DNA of 64,000 nt from Rehmannia glutinosa (lineage: Eukaryota > Streptophyta > Magnoliopsida > Lamiales > Orobanchaceae), in the NCBI GenBank assembly GCA_016081115.2, contig CM071935.1, positions 23,602,653 through 23,666,652 of the forward strand. The letters are read 5' to 3'. The position numbers were made by a program, and so were the translations under genes. Under the pieces are notes generated by a model. That model was not told where the DNA came from. It did not search any database and was given only the letters and a program-made list of their open reading frames with translations. Shown here in pieces: positions 1-10,994 of this stretch; within the stretch, counting starts at the first letter, position 1, and every line of letters begins with the position of its first letter.

Positions 1-1402
1 GCTCAGCTTTTACAACTTGAGCTTAAGTATGAAGAGCTTATAAGCTCCACCTGTCAACAAACCATCATTTACAGGAATATGAGTCCATAATACATCAAAT
101 GGACTAAGTACAATCCACAACTTATGGCTTTTAATAGCCACAACTTATAGCTTCTTTCTCGAGCTTATTTTAGCTTCTTTGAGCTAATAAGCTTATAAAT
201 ATGAGTCCATAATACATCAAATGGACTAAGTACAATCCACAACTTATGGCTTTTAATATCCACAACTTATAGCTTCTTTCTCGAGCTTATTTTAGCTTCT
301 TTGAGCTAATAAGCTTATAACCTGTTTATCCCCTTTTGGAATCATAAAAAATAATGTTAGCACGATAAAACATCATATAATCATATCAAAGTGCGCAACT
401 AAACCGATGTATCGAGCTATTTGAACATTGAAGCTTATAGACCAAATAGGAGGAAAAAATCGATCATACGACTTGTAGAGCTTATGAAAACTCATTTGAT
501 TTGCAAAACATGATCTCTATAAATATATAGGACATTTGAGAACAAGAGAAACATGTAGGTGATGACTTTTTTATAGAGACATTTTATCGAACACTTGGCG
601 GGCGTAAAAAATAAAAAACGATATATATAGCCCTTGTAAATGTAATCAAGCCAAGTTTTTCATCACCAAAAGCAATTTTACAAATATCATTCATCAACAA
701 TCATCATGCTCAACACAAATATATAAGAATTGCATCAAGAAATATACATATAGGCCAAGTTCTCAAGGGTTCAACCCAATTGAGATAAGGAAGTGGAATT
801 CTTACCATTTAATCGGTAAAGACGAGCAATGATGATGATAATCAAGCTAGATAATCCCAAAAATATGAAATTTATGCAACAAAACTCATTTGGAGTGAAA
901 TGTGTGTGCAAATGTCAAAGGGGTCGAAATAGAGAAGAAAAACATCAAAATGGCAAAATACAAGAACAGAGACGATTTTAACCAAATTTTCACAGTGGGC
1001 GACCGGTCAAGGGCCTGGGCGACCGGTCGAGCAGGTGGGCGACTAGTCGGCCCCTGCCCTGGCAGCCCACTGGTTTAATTCTGTTTTAAAAATCCGAAAT
1101 TTGATCCAAAAATCCAATTTTTCGCCCCTAAGTTTTAACAACGTGCAAAATGCAAACGTAGACCTCATTCAATATACATTATGTCATAATCAAGCTCGAA
1201 ATGGAGTAAAATACTCGGCGGTGAACAATTAAAAAGTCCGCGAGTTATCCTTAAGACGGAATTATACACATCTCAAGTTTTAGTTAAACATGCAATCCCT
1301 TAGAAAAAGATATTGAATCTCAATATGTTTAGTTCGATTACGACGAACCATATTTTGAAAAATTATTATCACCGGACTTGTTATCCCAAAAATAAGAATG
1401 CT
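1..1402. other. AT-rich sequence without a supported gene
   Basis: No reading frame here looks like a gene. Apart from a 122-bp tandem duplication at 79-320, the stretch is AT-rich. Near 1000-1055 it carries three spaced copies of a GC-rich motif centred on GACCGGTC or GACTAGTC. The same motif clusters inside the Sirevirus-type LTRs at 2117-3524 and 58901-60141. The stretch directly follows gag remnants of a minus-strand copia element, so it may be degenerate or rearranged element sequence, but no 3' LTR could be aligned by eye. Confidence 0.4.
79..320. repeat. 122-bp direct tandem duplication
   Basis: Two head-to-tail copies (79-200 and 201-320) differ by a single base in the aligned part (aatagcc against aatatcc). 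The near-identity points to a recent duplication or an assembly duplication. No coding content is visible. Confidence 0.9.
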
Positions 1403-2100
1403 TTAAGACTTTGGATACAACAAGTCATAAGGAAAAGTGCCTTTCAAATTTTTGTACTTAACAAGTAAACTTTGGAATTCATTTTGAAGGTCATCAAAAT
1501 CATTTTGCAAATCACTATAATCATTTTGTATAACAATATCATAGGAAGTAAAGGGTTTAAGACATACCTCGTTTTCTTCTTCGATGCCCATAAAACATTG
1601 TTTAGCTACTTCATAGTTGGAAGTTGTAAAGGGCTTGTTCCTTAGATTTGACCTTGTGTCCCTTTGAGAAGTAGATGCTTTTGAGTTTCTCCTATCATTT
1701 GCATATACTTCATGAATGGCTTCTAATTTTTGCCATACTTCATGGGCGATCGAATTCCTACAATAAGATCATATTCCAAATTGGTAAGTGAACAATATAA
1801 AATATTGAGAGCTTTACCATTTAAGGAGATGGTTTTCTTTTCTTCATCATTGAGCTCCTTGAGAGCTTTGGAGGTGTATGGTGTGTCTTTCATCGGAATG
1901 GATTCTCCATTGATGACGATGTTCCATATATCGAACCCACAACCTTGTAAATAGCATTCCATTCTTTCTTTCCAAAATGTAAAATTTTTGGAATCAGATC
2001 GAGGTGGCTTGGTGGTGGAGGTGCCGGAAAGGTGAGCTTCATTCGTAGCCGACGATTGTTTCTCTTCACTCGCGATGTGAAACGAGCTTGCCAAAGAGTT
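1403..2100 (-). pseudogene. Sirevirus-type copia gag remnant
   Basis: This is a broken capsid (gag) gene read on the minus strand, just downstream of a retroviral-type primer site at 2102-2114. The first part (2100 down to 1723) has typical copia gag features: FTFWKERMECYLQG, then GFDIWN, then SLNGKALNIL. A second open stretch (1591-1403) is acidic and coiled-coil-like, with repeated LQN and DLQNEF units. The plus-strand element at 60.2-61.8 kb has the same blocks in the same order, but with a long gag core and zinc knuckles between them. That core is missing here, so this copy has an internal deletion of gag and lacks the zinc knuckle. No clear start ATG is visible, because the frame runs straight through the primer site. 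Non-functional. Confidence 0.75.
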
Positions 2101-2101
2101 T

Positions 2102-2114
2102 GGCTCTGATACCA
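2102..2114 (-). promoter_or_regulatory. primer binding site (tRNA-iMet type)
   Basis: Read on the minus strand this is TGGTATCAGAGCC, the common plant copia site complementary to the 3' end of initiator tRNA-Met. It lies two bases after the CA end of the LTR at 2117, which fixes the orientation of this element. Confidence 0.85.
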
Positions 2115-2116
2115 CT

Positions 2117-3524
2117 TGGAAGTCCAAGCGGCTACGATAATCTAGAGGGTGGTGAATAGATTATCTCCATCTTTTCGATTATGCCCTCTTTTGCGAACCA
2201 AAAAACGCCAAGACAATAATAAAGGTGCGGAATGTAAATAACACGCGTCGATTTATAGTAGTTCAACCCACCTAGGGCCTAATCTACTACCACCCCAGTA
2301 TATCCGGGATGGGTTTTGAAAAAGAAAAAGAATTTTATTAATTACCACAATTAATACAAATTCAACTTACAACACCTTGAAGAGCACCACACTCTTCTTA
2401 AACACCACCTTTGGAGATTACCACAATCTCCCTTGGAAGATTACCACAATCTCCCTTGGAAGATTACCACAATCTTCCTTCACCACCTTTGAAGATCACC
2501 ACAATCTTCAATCTTGAAGAATACCAAATTCTTCAAATACCTCAAGAGCACCACACTCTTGAAACACCTATCACCTAGACCACCCAAGTGTATTCTTACC
2601 ACAAGAATACTCACAAGGATGTCTTGTGTTGAATGATAACCAAAATCAAGATTACAACTCAATAATGAATAATACAATTTGAGTGCAAGTGTAATCAAGA
2701 AATGAAAGCCTAGACCTCAAGATGTGAAAGTGATAAGCTAGGCAAATTACAACAAGAATAAGGACAATATAAGACCAAGTGTTTGCTTGAGTATTTCTTA
2801 TTGTGTTGTATTGTTCTCTCTTGTAGTTGTGCTTCAAATCTTCCTCTATTTATAAGAGATGATTGATCATTGATAGGCTCCTCTTGGAATCTGATATCTA
2901 CAAACAAATTGCAATTAAAGTCAAGATTATAGATGTTAGAAATCAAACCCATAATTTAAGAAAAAGTTGTCTGCTACACAACGGTTAGAATTTTGCTGTC
3001 AAAACATAGGGTGACCGGTCGCGCACTGATAAGATTTTAAAAGAACACATCAATAATCACACGGGGTGACCAGTCTAGGGGGTGGTCGACCGGTCGGCCA
3101 GGGGTGCGACCGGTCGCCCCCTAGGTGGACCGGTCCCCCTGACTATTTTTGAGAATCCCGTGAGTTTTGTTTCAAGAAACTCATTCCCAGGTACCGGTCG
3201 CCTTCTTGGTCGACCTCCGAAATGAAATGTTGTCCGATTTTTGTCGAAAATAAACCTCAAGAAATACTCCGAAAAATTAGTAAAAACATTTTAAACCAAT
3301 CGGGAGTATTAGGATAATATTTAGAAACATAGTTTCGATAAAAAAACCATTGACACAAAATCATTAAATGTGTTGTCTAATTTTGTCGAAAATAAACTTG
3401 AAGAAATACTCCGGAAAATATTTAAACCATTTTAAAACATTTAGGAGTATTTGGACAACCTTTAAAACCATTGTTTTGGTATAAAAACAAAATCATCAAA
3501 ATCATGATAAAACCATTTATCAAA
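2117..3524 (-). mobile_element. 5' LTR of a Sirevirus-type copia element
   Basis: The LTR reads TGTTTGATAAATGG at its start (right end) and ends in CA just before the primer site. It aligns by eye with the plus-strand LTR at 58901-60141: shared start, a shared segment around the phrase TTTTGTCGAAAATAAAC or its equivalent, and a shared end next to the primer site. It is about 1.4 kb, longer than its relative mainly because of an internal direct duplication (3229-3371 and 3372-3506). It carries several palindromic GACCGGTC motifs between 3007 and 3200. The element has inserted into an older LTR (3525-4344). No 3' LTR was found. Confidence 0.75.
3229..3506. repeat. direct duplication of about 140 bp inside the LTR
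   Basis: The segments 3229-3371 and 3372-3506 share a series of landmarks in order: TTGTC, TTTTGTCGAAAATAAAC, GAAATACTCC, ATTTTAAA, GGGAGTATT or AGGAGTATT, and a run of AAAACCATTG. They are diverged, so the duplication is not recent. The related LTR at 58.9 kb has one copy. Confidence 0.75.
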
Positions 3525-4344
3525 CAACAAGCTCATTTGTCTTTAAAACAAGTTTTTCCTCTTGAACTTGAAGTATAACTTATATCTTCCACAAGGTTGT
3601 GTTGGATAAAGTTGCTTCAAATGTAAGCCTGATGATTGTAAGAATTTCTTGCTTAGAGAGTATTGCAGATTGCTTGTTTGCTTGTATGCACAGTATCACA
3701 TTTGAATTTTTGCCCTCTTCTGTGTCATCTTTCTCTCTGAAAATTCCTCTGCCTTTTATAGTTAGAGTTTGAAATTTGTTCGTTAAAACGATAGACAAAT
3801 TAAAACTTATACTACTTATTCGTTGGTTTGACTTGTTCTTGCAGCATTTGATGTTGATCCAACCTTTGAATTTAGTTCTTGTAGGCGCCTGAAACAAATC
3901 ATAGTTCTGCAAGCATTCCATTGGTTCCTGCCACTTGCACTCTTTCTTCAAGACAACGTTAAGATTACAGGTCTGTCTCCTTACCAAAATGAGTGAATCT
4001 TTGACTTTCTTCACAATGGACTTCTTCAGATTTCATTATGTCCTTCAGTTGCTTTACCCCATAAGTTGAGTATTCTCCTTCATTTCTTAGATGACTCTGT
4101 TGTAAGTCTTCTGAAAGACACAACTGATGTACTTGACTGAAGCTCTTCTTGACCACTATGTCATGACTCAACTAATTCTTTCCTGCATTCTTCAGCAAGT
4201 CTTCTGTATCTTCAACTTAGTTTCTTAACGACTTAGCTAATTTTCTAACTATTACAAAGTTAAATTACATATAGAAATTGGGGTGCCAACTTTCTAATAT
4301 TAAGTCTTCTAAGTATCATCAAAATCTGTACAATAAATGCAACA
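3525..4344 (-). mobile_element. truncated copia-type LTR (family shared with 35.8-37.3 kb)
   Basis: Read on the minus strand it begins TGTTGCATTTATTG, then has the phrase TTTTGATGAT and AGAAAGTTGGCACCCCA. It carries a TATA box (CTATAAAAGGC, minus strand at 3752-3761) followed by GAGGAAT and GAGAGAAAG. The same ordered landmarks occur on the plus strand at about 35775-36460, so these are two LTRs of one family. Here the downstream (R/U5) end is cut off at 3524 by the Sirevirus-type LTR. The minus-strand frame at 3580-4014 lies inside the LTR and is not a gene. Confidence 0.65.
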
Positions 4345-5255
4345 TTACTTTCATGCAAATCGAGTCAACTACAAACAAAATGCACGAGATACGGGAGATA
4401 CGGGAGACGATGCACGAGGGAAGCTAGGGAGACTAGTAATAGGGGCGGAGCGAGGGCTTTCAATCATGGTTCCACATCATATGATATCTCCCCTAAACAG
4501 GTTACATGTGCATTGACAGCAGATGTCGTAGGTCCATCTACATATATATTTTCTACATTTTGTGGTATCGACAATACTTCTGCTTGTTACCTACCTCAAC
4601 AAGAACTAGAGGACGAGCTGATGACTCCTTATTGGGATATGCCACAATACACAGTCATTCTCGGCACCTCTTGATTCTAATATTGGCATGGGGTACCCAA
4701 ATTTTGTAGAGCAATTGCCAATTAATGACACATATCATCCTGATTTGAATGTGTCTCATATTCCATATTCATATTGTCGTGGAGGTTCGAGTTCAAAGAG
4801 TTCATTTAGTCATCCATCGTTCAATTTAAATTACATTACGGAAGACAACACCAATGAGTAATCACAAAAGGCACACGATAGTCCTCTAGCGGAAAATATA
4901 TGCAGGCCAGGGTAGGCGACAAAGTTATCGACGTGGTTTTAGCACCGGGAGTCATTTTTAGATTTTTTCACTTGAAATATGTTAAAATACCACGTTTCTG
5001 CTCTTTTCTGGAAAATTTCTATTAATATAGAAGCATTTAGTAAAATATATTATTAAGTATTATAGTAATACTATTTAATAATATATATATATATACTTAT
5101 TACTGGGAATATTAATACAAACATACTAGTATAGTAACAAATAATAATATTATATGTCATATAATTCATCACATGCTTATTTTAATATAAACATCATCAT
5201 TGTCAAATGATTTAATTAATGACTCAAAATATTAAGAAAATATATTATAATTAGC
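4345..5255 (+). other. unassigned region with decayed coding fragments
   Basis: Between 4440 and 4930 several short frames look like decayed protein-coding DNA. One reads through CGIDNTSACYLPQQ and PYWDMPQYTV, another starts at MGYPNFVEQLP and is rich in serine with a C-terminal RRGFSTGSH-like phrase. The combination loosely resembles C-termini of transposon-associated plant mobile domain proteins, but I cannot name it. The rest, 4930-5255, is AT-rich with no gene. Confidence 0.3.
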
Positions 5256-5271
5256 TGGGAAAATGTTGATT
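5256..5271 (+). repeat. LINE target-site duplication, left copy
   Basis: TGGGAAAATGTTGATT, identical to 9185-9200. It abuts the T-run at 5272-5279, which is the poly(A) tail of the minus-strand LINE. Confidence 0.95.
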
Positions 5272-5774
5272 TTTTTTTTAACGAAACAATATTAATTTCA
5301 TTCCACCAAGGATCCAAATCCAATCAAAGTTCAACATTACAAGTCCATCCTCATGACAACCAATTTGAACATCAATGAGCAGACTAGAAAATCAACCCAA
5401 TAAGGGTGATCAAGCATGCTGAAAAAGCAACAGCAGAATCAACAACAAAACCAATAAACCAGACTCAAAAACAAGAAACCTGTTGTCACAAAAAATGAAG
5501 GGTCCTGTTATAAGTGACAAAAAATATATGTACACCCAAGAAACAAGAACCCATCAAATAACACAGCCCTTCATAATCATCAACAATCCAGACAGCAGCA
5601 ATGAGAACGGCACCAGCAGAAATCATCCAACAATCCAACCTTCAGCCTATACCACCAATTCTCAGCAAAAAGGAATACACAACCACAAAGCACTGACAAC
5701 AGCCCTACTTTGGAGTTATCATTCTTCAAAAAAACCAACATTCAGAACAAAAGAAACCCCTTCACACAGCACAT

Positions 5775-6146
5775 CTAATCAAGATTACTAAATTCCATCC
5801 ATTCAGCAAGTGCAATCTCAATCACACTCTTTTCCGGCCTCCAAACCTGTTGGAATGTCCAAAGGTTTCTTGTCTTCCAAAGCCACCAGAGCAAGTATGT
5901 AGTAAGTTCAATTCTATCCACATTTTCAGTTGTCCACTTCAAAGAACACAATTCCTCCCACCAGTCCACAAAGGAGAAGTTATTTTTAGCCAAATTATCC
6001 CATTGAACCGGGGCAATACCCCAAATGAACTTGGCTCTACCACATTCAAAAAACATGTTCTCCAAAGTTTCAATCTCCATACCACACACTTGACAAATAA
6101 CATCCAAGTCAACCCCTCTCTTCTGAACATTCGATTTAACAGGCAA
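5775..6146 (-). pseudogene. LINE ORF2 C-terminal region
   Basis: This frame encodes the C-terminal part of ORF2, with a zinc-binding pattern CQVCGMEIET...FFECGRAKFIW (Cys-x2-Cys, then Cys further on) of the zf-RVT type that follows reverse transcriptase in plant L1 LINEs. It ends at LAEWMEFSNLD with a stop. It is separated from the upstream RT frame by a frameshift between 6251 and 6146. No RNase H domain follows, and the next 490 bp look like 3' untranslated sequence. Confidence 0.85.
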
Positions 6147-6250
6147 AATCCCTTGACAACATTTCCAAAGAAAAAATTTAATTTTTCTTTGAATTCTAAG
6201 CTTTCAAATTCTGTTCCAAATGGTCATCATCTTCCTCCTACAAAGAAACT

Positions 6251-7858
6251 CTACTCGCTTTGGACAATCTGGCAGCCTTGTCCTCCACTAGATTTTTGTA
6301 ACATGAACCCACAGAGAATACCCATTAGCATTAAATTTCCACCTCCACTTATCCTTCGACTGTGCCTACTCAAAGGGATTTTCAGGATAGCATTCAAGTC
6401 TTCTTTTCTACAAAACAGCTTCACTTTATCCACATCCCAGCTCACTCCATCCTCTTTCAAAAGTTCACAAACAATGGAAGGTGAATTAACATGCTCTCCA
6501 ACTGGTTCTTTGGGAATAAAAATTTTAATTCCTGGAACCCAAGGAGTTTTCCAGATTTGCCCATACTCACCATCCCCAATATCCAACAAAAATCCTTTGA
6601 TAAAAGCTTCTCTTGCCTCCATCCAGCACTTCCACAGCCATGAAGCACCACTTGAATCATGCTTATGAATAAAATCACCAGAGGGGAAATATTTTGCTCT
6701 CAACACCTTACACATCAGTCGGTCTGGTTCAGTATACAGCCTCCAAAGTTGCTTAGCTAACAGTGCAGTATTAAAGAGTCTAAGATCATGAAAGCCAAGG
6801 CCTCCTTCCTTCAATGGTAATGAAAGTTTCTCCCAAGCTTTCCAATGTGTCTTATGCTTACCCTTATCAGCATCACCCCACCAAAAGTCAGTTGTCGCCT
6901 GGCTGATATTCTTGCAAACACCAACAGGTAAAGTGAAACAAGACATAACAAACACAGGGATAGCATTAATCACTAATTTAATCAACACCTCTTTTCCAGC
7001 AGGAGACAAAAATCTATTTTTCCAATTTTGAACTTTTTTCTTCACAGAATCAAGAACATAATTGAAAATTTCCTTTTTAGTCCTCCCAATCCCCAAAGGC
7101 AAACCCAAATATCTATAGGATTTCTGAATAGCAATATCATGCAAGATAGAACAAATCTCACCCTTATCTCTCTCTGATGTATTGAAGCTGAAGAAAACTG
7201 ATGATTTATCAAAATTGACCAACTGGCCTGACACTTTATTATACTGATTCAAAATCTCTCTAATGATAAAAGCTTGAGTAACATTAGCTTCACAAAAAAG
7301 GATAGAGTCATCAGCAAAAATAAGATGGGATATAAGGGGACCCTGTCTGCACAATTTCAATCCATGGAAAGGATTAGAAGCCACATGTTGATAAATAAGG
7401 TTTGAGAAAATTTCAGAGACTATGAGGAAGAGATATGGAGAGATAGGATCTCTTTGTCTCAAACCCCTAGAAGGAATAACATAGCCACAAGTATTACCAT
7501 TGAGATTGAAAGAAAATGAAGAAGAGGAGATACATTGCATAATCCAATGGATGAAAACAGAGTGGAAACCCATTTTCTCCATAGCAATTCTAACACACTC
7601 CCACTCAACACGATCATACGCCTTTGACATGTCAAGCTTAATAGCCATATACCCTTTCTTACCCGTTCTGTGTCTATTCAAAAAATAGATACATTCATGT
7701 GCAATCACAACATTGTCAATCAATTGCCTACCCGGAATAAAAGCAGATTGAGACTCACTAATGCAAAGGTGAAGACAGCTTTTAAGCCTATTAGCTAAAA
7801 TTTTTGAAATTATTTTATAGACGACATTACATAGACTGATAGGTCTGAAATGGCTCAT
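6251..7858 (-). pseudogene. LINE ORF2 reverse transcriptase
   Basis: A long frame (535 codons) with the ordered non-LTR reverse transcriptase motifs: FRPISLCNVVYKIISKILANRL, QSAFIPGRQLIDN, KLDMSKAYDRVEW, GLRQRDPISPYLFL (usually RQGDP, so Gly is replaced by Arg-Asp), HLIFADDSILF with the catalytic Asp pair, and YLGLPLG. The later GGLGFHDL...LAKQLWRL phrase is typical of plant LINEs. The enzyme copies its own RNA at a nicked chromosomal site. A stop and frame break near 7858-8108 separate it from the endonuclease, so no full ORF2 protein can be made. Confidence 0.92.
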
Positions 7859-8107
7859 AGAAGTAGGGTTTTTGATCTTAGGGATCAGAGTAATAAGAGC
7901 CTAATTCTGACTTCTAAGCATTCTACCCTTATTGAAAAAGTCACACACAGCAACACAAACATCTTTATGAATAGAATTCCAGAAAAATTGAAAGAAAAAA
8001 GGACTCATACCATCAGGCCCCGGAACTTTATGAGGACTCAGATCAAAAAGTGCTTTTTTAATTTCAGCTTCTCCCACAGGTAAGATCAGTCTTCTATTAA
8101 TTTCTTC

Positions 8108-9184
8108 TTAAATGGATTGAGGGATTCCTGATAAGATGCTTGAATCACTCTGAAGCCTCTCTGAAGAGAACAGATGAGTATAAAAACTTGTGACCTCTTT
8201 TTCAATCTGATCCTCTGTCACACAATGATGCCCATCACTGTTAATCAGTTGAGAAATAGAGTTTGTCATCCTTCTCTGGGAAGTAACAGAGTGAAAGAAC
8301 TTGGTGTTCTTATCCCCTTCTTTCAACCAACTCACCCTAGATTTCTGTTTCCAGAAAATCTCCTCTTTCCTATAGGCTTCATGAAGCTCCTTCTTAACCC
8401 CATCCCAAACTCTCCAATCCCTGTTCCCAGCCAAACCTCTCAAGTTAATCAGAGTCTCATTCAAGCTCTCAATTTGAGAGCCTGAATTAACATTCTTTGT
8501 TTCCTTCCACTTAAGCAACTCAATTCTACAGTTCCTAACTTTTGATTGGAGCTGATACATTAATGAGCCTCCACAGTTTTTATCCCATGCTTGAGTGACA
8601 GTTTCTTCACACCCCTCAATCTCAGTCCATCTCCTATCAAACTGGTATCTTCTTTTAAATCTTTTGGTTTGATCAGCCATATTATCCAGAATTAACAAAC
8701 AGTGATCAGATGATGCTCTAAATTCAGATTTGACAATTGCTTTAGGGAACTTCAGAAACCAATCAGCTGAACAAAAGGCTCTATCCAACTTCTCTTCCAC
8801 AAACCCCTCTCCTTCTCTGTTATTTGCCCAAGTAAAAGAATCACCCACAAAGGGGATCTCTTGCATCTCCATGCCCCTGATAAACCAGTTAAATTTTGTA
8901 AAACTCCAACTTGGCCTAATTTTGCCTCCCCTTTTTTCCTGGTTAGAACAAATACCATTGAAATCCCCCATAACAATCCAATCATTCCCCCATCTAGCTC
9001 TGGATTGAATTAGATATTCCCATTGCACCATCCTCTCGTTATCATCATTACTAGCATACACAAAAATTCCCCAGGTTTTATTACTGTCCCCTTCTTTACC
9101 AAACTCTAGCTCAATGCAGAACTGATTCAATATAGATTGATGAACCACCATATTATCTGCCCATATCACTAACAAATGTGCCAA
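8108..9184 (-). pseudogene. LINE ORF2 endonuclease domain, N-terminally truncated
   Basis: The frame carries the conserved WIVMGDFNGI block, LDRAFCSADWF, and the SDHCLLIL block with the catalytic Asp-His pair of exonuclease/endonuclease/phosphatase-family LINE endonucleases. The following WLKEGDKNTKFFH and FSSERLQSD phrases form the linker to the reverse transcriptase. The first part of the domain is missing because the insertion starts at 9184. The apparent start Met lies in flanking sequence and is not the original start. Confidence 0.9.
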
Positions 9185-9200
9185 TGGGAAAATGTTGATT
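9185..9200 (+). repeat. LINE target-site duplication, right copy
   Basis: TGGGAAAATGTTGATT, identical to 5256-5271. It marks the 5' truncation point of the LINE. Confidence 0.95.
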
Positions 9201-9690
9201 AAGTCATCCAAACTGGGAAAAAAAATAAAGACGGTAAGTTTATTACTGATTTTAAAAAAATAAAAGAATTAATGAAGCGACTTTTTCAAAGCCAACTTTT
9301 TTTAATTAAATAGAAGAAAACAAAAATTCACAGAAATGGCGAGCCCCAGACTATTTTTGCCTAAATTGTTTTTTCCCGGTTCAATTGTGTAATAAGGAAA
9401 AAATGTTATTTTCTGTTAAAAAAAGCTATTAATATCTCTTGAAACGCATTTTGTGTAATCATTTTGCAAAAATGATTGGCTGAGTGTGGTGTAGCACGAG
9501 CGATCTTAATTCCATGACAACCCTAAAATATGGTAAATTATTACAATAAACGGTTACATGTAATTAATTTAATTTTATTTATTAAGAATAATAATCACAT
9601 ACATTATAAATAACGAAATATTATAAAAATAATTGCGGTATAACTGAATCAAATATTTCTCATTAACAATAATAATCATATGCCTCCTAT
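9201..9690. other. AT-rich intergenic stretch
   Basis: No gene or repeat boundary is recognised. It has runs of A and T and no open frame of note. Confidence 0.5.
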
Positions 9691-9895
9691 TGATGTATGT
9701 ACTCTCAACTAAGGAATATGTACTGCCAACTAAGTAAGAGCTAAGTGCCAGTTAAGCTTAGGTAGTTAGAATCAGTTACAGAACATTTATCAACCCCCAC
9801 CTTACTCTTGTGTATATATAAACCACATCCTCACTGTACTTCATCATTCAGTTCAATATACAAGTTTTCTTTATGCATGTTTAGCTTATATCTCA
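9691..9895 (+). repeat. 5' LTR of the copia element
   Basis: It runs from TGATGTATGTACTCTC to TATCTCA. It contains TGTATATATAAACCACATCC, a TATA-box region, and is followed 3 bases later by the primer site. It matches 25628-25827 along its length with scattered differences and small indels. Confidence 0.93.
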
Positions 9896-9898
9896 GGA

Positions 9899-9912
9899 TG
9901 GTATCAAGAGCC
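9899..9912 (+). promoter_or_regulatory. primer binding site of the copia element
   Basis: TGGTATCAAGAGCC, a tRNA-Met-type primer site with one extra A compared with the usual TGGTATCAGAGCC. Confidence 0.85.
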
Positions 9913-10010
9913 ATTTCTCCGGCGGTTCTGTTCATGCTCCGATAATCTTCTCCGGCGAGCTGTTCCAGTGAATTTTCTTTCTTCGTTTCTTTTCTTCCTT
10001 TTTCAGAGTC

Positions 10011-10870
10011 ATGGCCTTTGATTCTGTTGCATCCTTAGTTGCCAGCTCAGTTCCTTATTTTCCGTCAATGTCTCTCCGATTAGACATAAACAATTTCAGT
10101 TATGGGAAGTTACAAGTTCTTTCTACGATGCGAGCTTATGGTTTTGAGAATATCATGTTTTGTACTGATATTCCTGCAATTCCGGAAGCATGTGCCTCTG
10201 CTAACTCTGGCTCTAGCATTGATTACATGAATTGGATGCAGAATGATCAATTTTTCCTTAGTTGGTTGCTCTCATCTATCAATGGATCTATGTTAGGGCA
10301 TCTCAGTCGTCGTCGTTCTTCTCATGAGGTTTATAATGTTTGATCCACTATTTTCCACACACAATCTTAAGCTCGAGCTATGCATTTAAGCCTTATGCTA
10401 TAAACTCTTAAGAAGGTTGACTTAAGCATTGATGCTTACATCTTGAAAATGCGAAGTTTAGCGGATGATTCGATTCAACTGGTCACATTATATCTGATAA
10501 TGAACTGGCCTTGTATATTCTTGGAGGTTTGTGCATTGAGTATGAGTTTGTTGTTGTGAATCTTACATTTAGAGTTGTCTCTTAGGCTATAGGATCTTCA
10601 GTTTGCTTTGCAAACACATGAACTATATTCAAAATCATATTGCTAAATATTGTTGCCTTTAATGATATTTCTAGCCATATCCCCAATTTATCTCCTACAA
10701 CTAATATAGCTTATAATCCAATGAGAGGAGGTGGATGATTTTCTCGAGGGCGTGGTTGTGGTGGTCGTTTCTTTCCACGGTTCTCATGGAATGGCAAACC
10801 ATCTTGTCAATTATGTGGCAAAACTGGGCATGTAGCTTTAAAGTGCTACAGAAGGTTTGGTATAAGTTTT
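10011..10870 (+). pseudogene. copia gag (capsid and zinc knuckle)
   Basis: The opening frame (10011-10343) begins MAFDSVASLV and contains a copia gag core with LRLDINNFSYGKLQVLSTMRAYG and FFLSWLLSSINGSMLGHL. It then stops. Later fragments in other frames continue gag and reach a zinc knuckle, CQLCGKTGHVALKCY (about 10806-10850), which fits Cys-x2-Cys-x4-His-x4-Cys exactly. Gag packages element RNA into particles. Several stops lie between the core and the knuckle, so the gene is dead. Confidence 0.8.
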
Positions 10871-10994
10871 CAGTGGTCTCAAACTGCTACTCAGCTTGGT
10901 TCTACTTCCTCTCCCAATGTTGTCAGTGGTTCTTCTACTCTTCAGGCTTATGTTGCTTCTCCTACCCCTGTTGCTTCTATTAACTCAGCTTCTA

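Larger units (their letters stand above)
5272..9184 (-). mobile_element. 5'-truncated plant LINE (L1 type)
   Basis: A non-LTR retrotransposon on the minus strand, bounded by exact 16-bp duplications. Its 3' end is the oligo(T) at 5272-5279. In transcription order it contains part of an apurinic-type endonuclease domain (9184-8108), reverse transcriptase (7858-6251) and a C-terminal zinc-binding/RT-associated region (6146-5775), then an untranslated tail. The 5' end falls inside the endonuclease, so ORF1 and the endonuclease N-terminus are missing, as expected for abortive target-primed reverse transcription. Two or more frame breaks interrupt ORF2. The copy is dead, but the clean duplication suggests a fairly recent insertion. 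Confidence 0.93.

Noticed and set aside
1..1402. 3' LTR of the minus-strand Sirevirus-type element
   Set aside because: Only the GACCGGTC motif is shared. I could not align the rest with the LTR at 2117-3524.
3580..4014. 144-codon frame on the minus strand
   Set aside because: It lies in an LTR around its TATA box and has no homologue in frame in the related LTR at 35.8-37.3 kb.
5850..6668. 272-codon open frame on the plus strand
   Set aside because: It is antisense to the LINE reverse transcriptase. The minus strand has the real motifs, and this frame has no domain.
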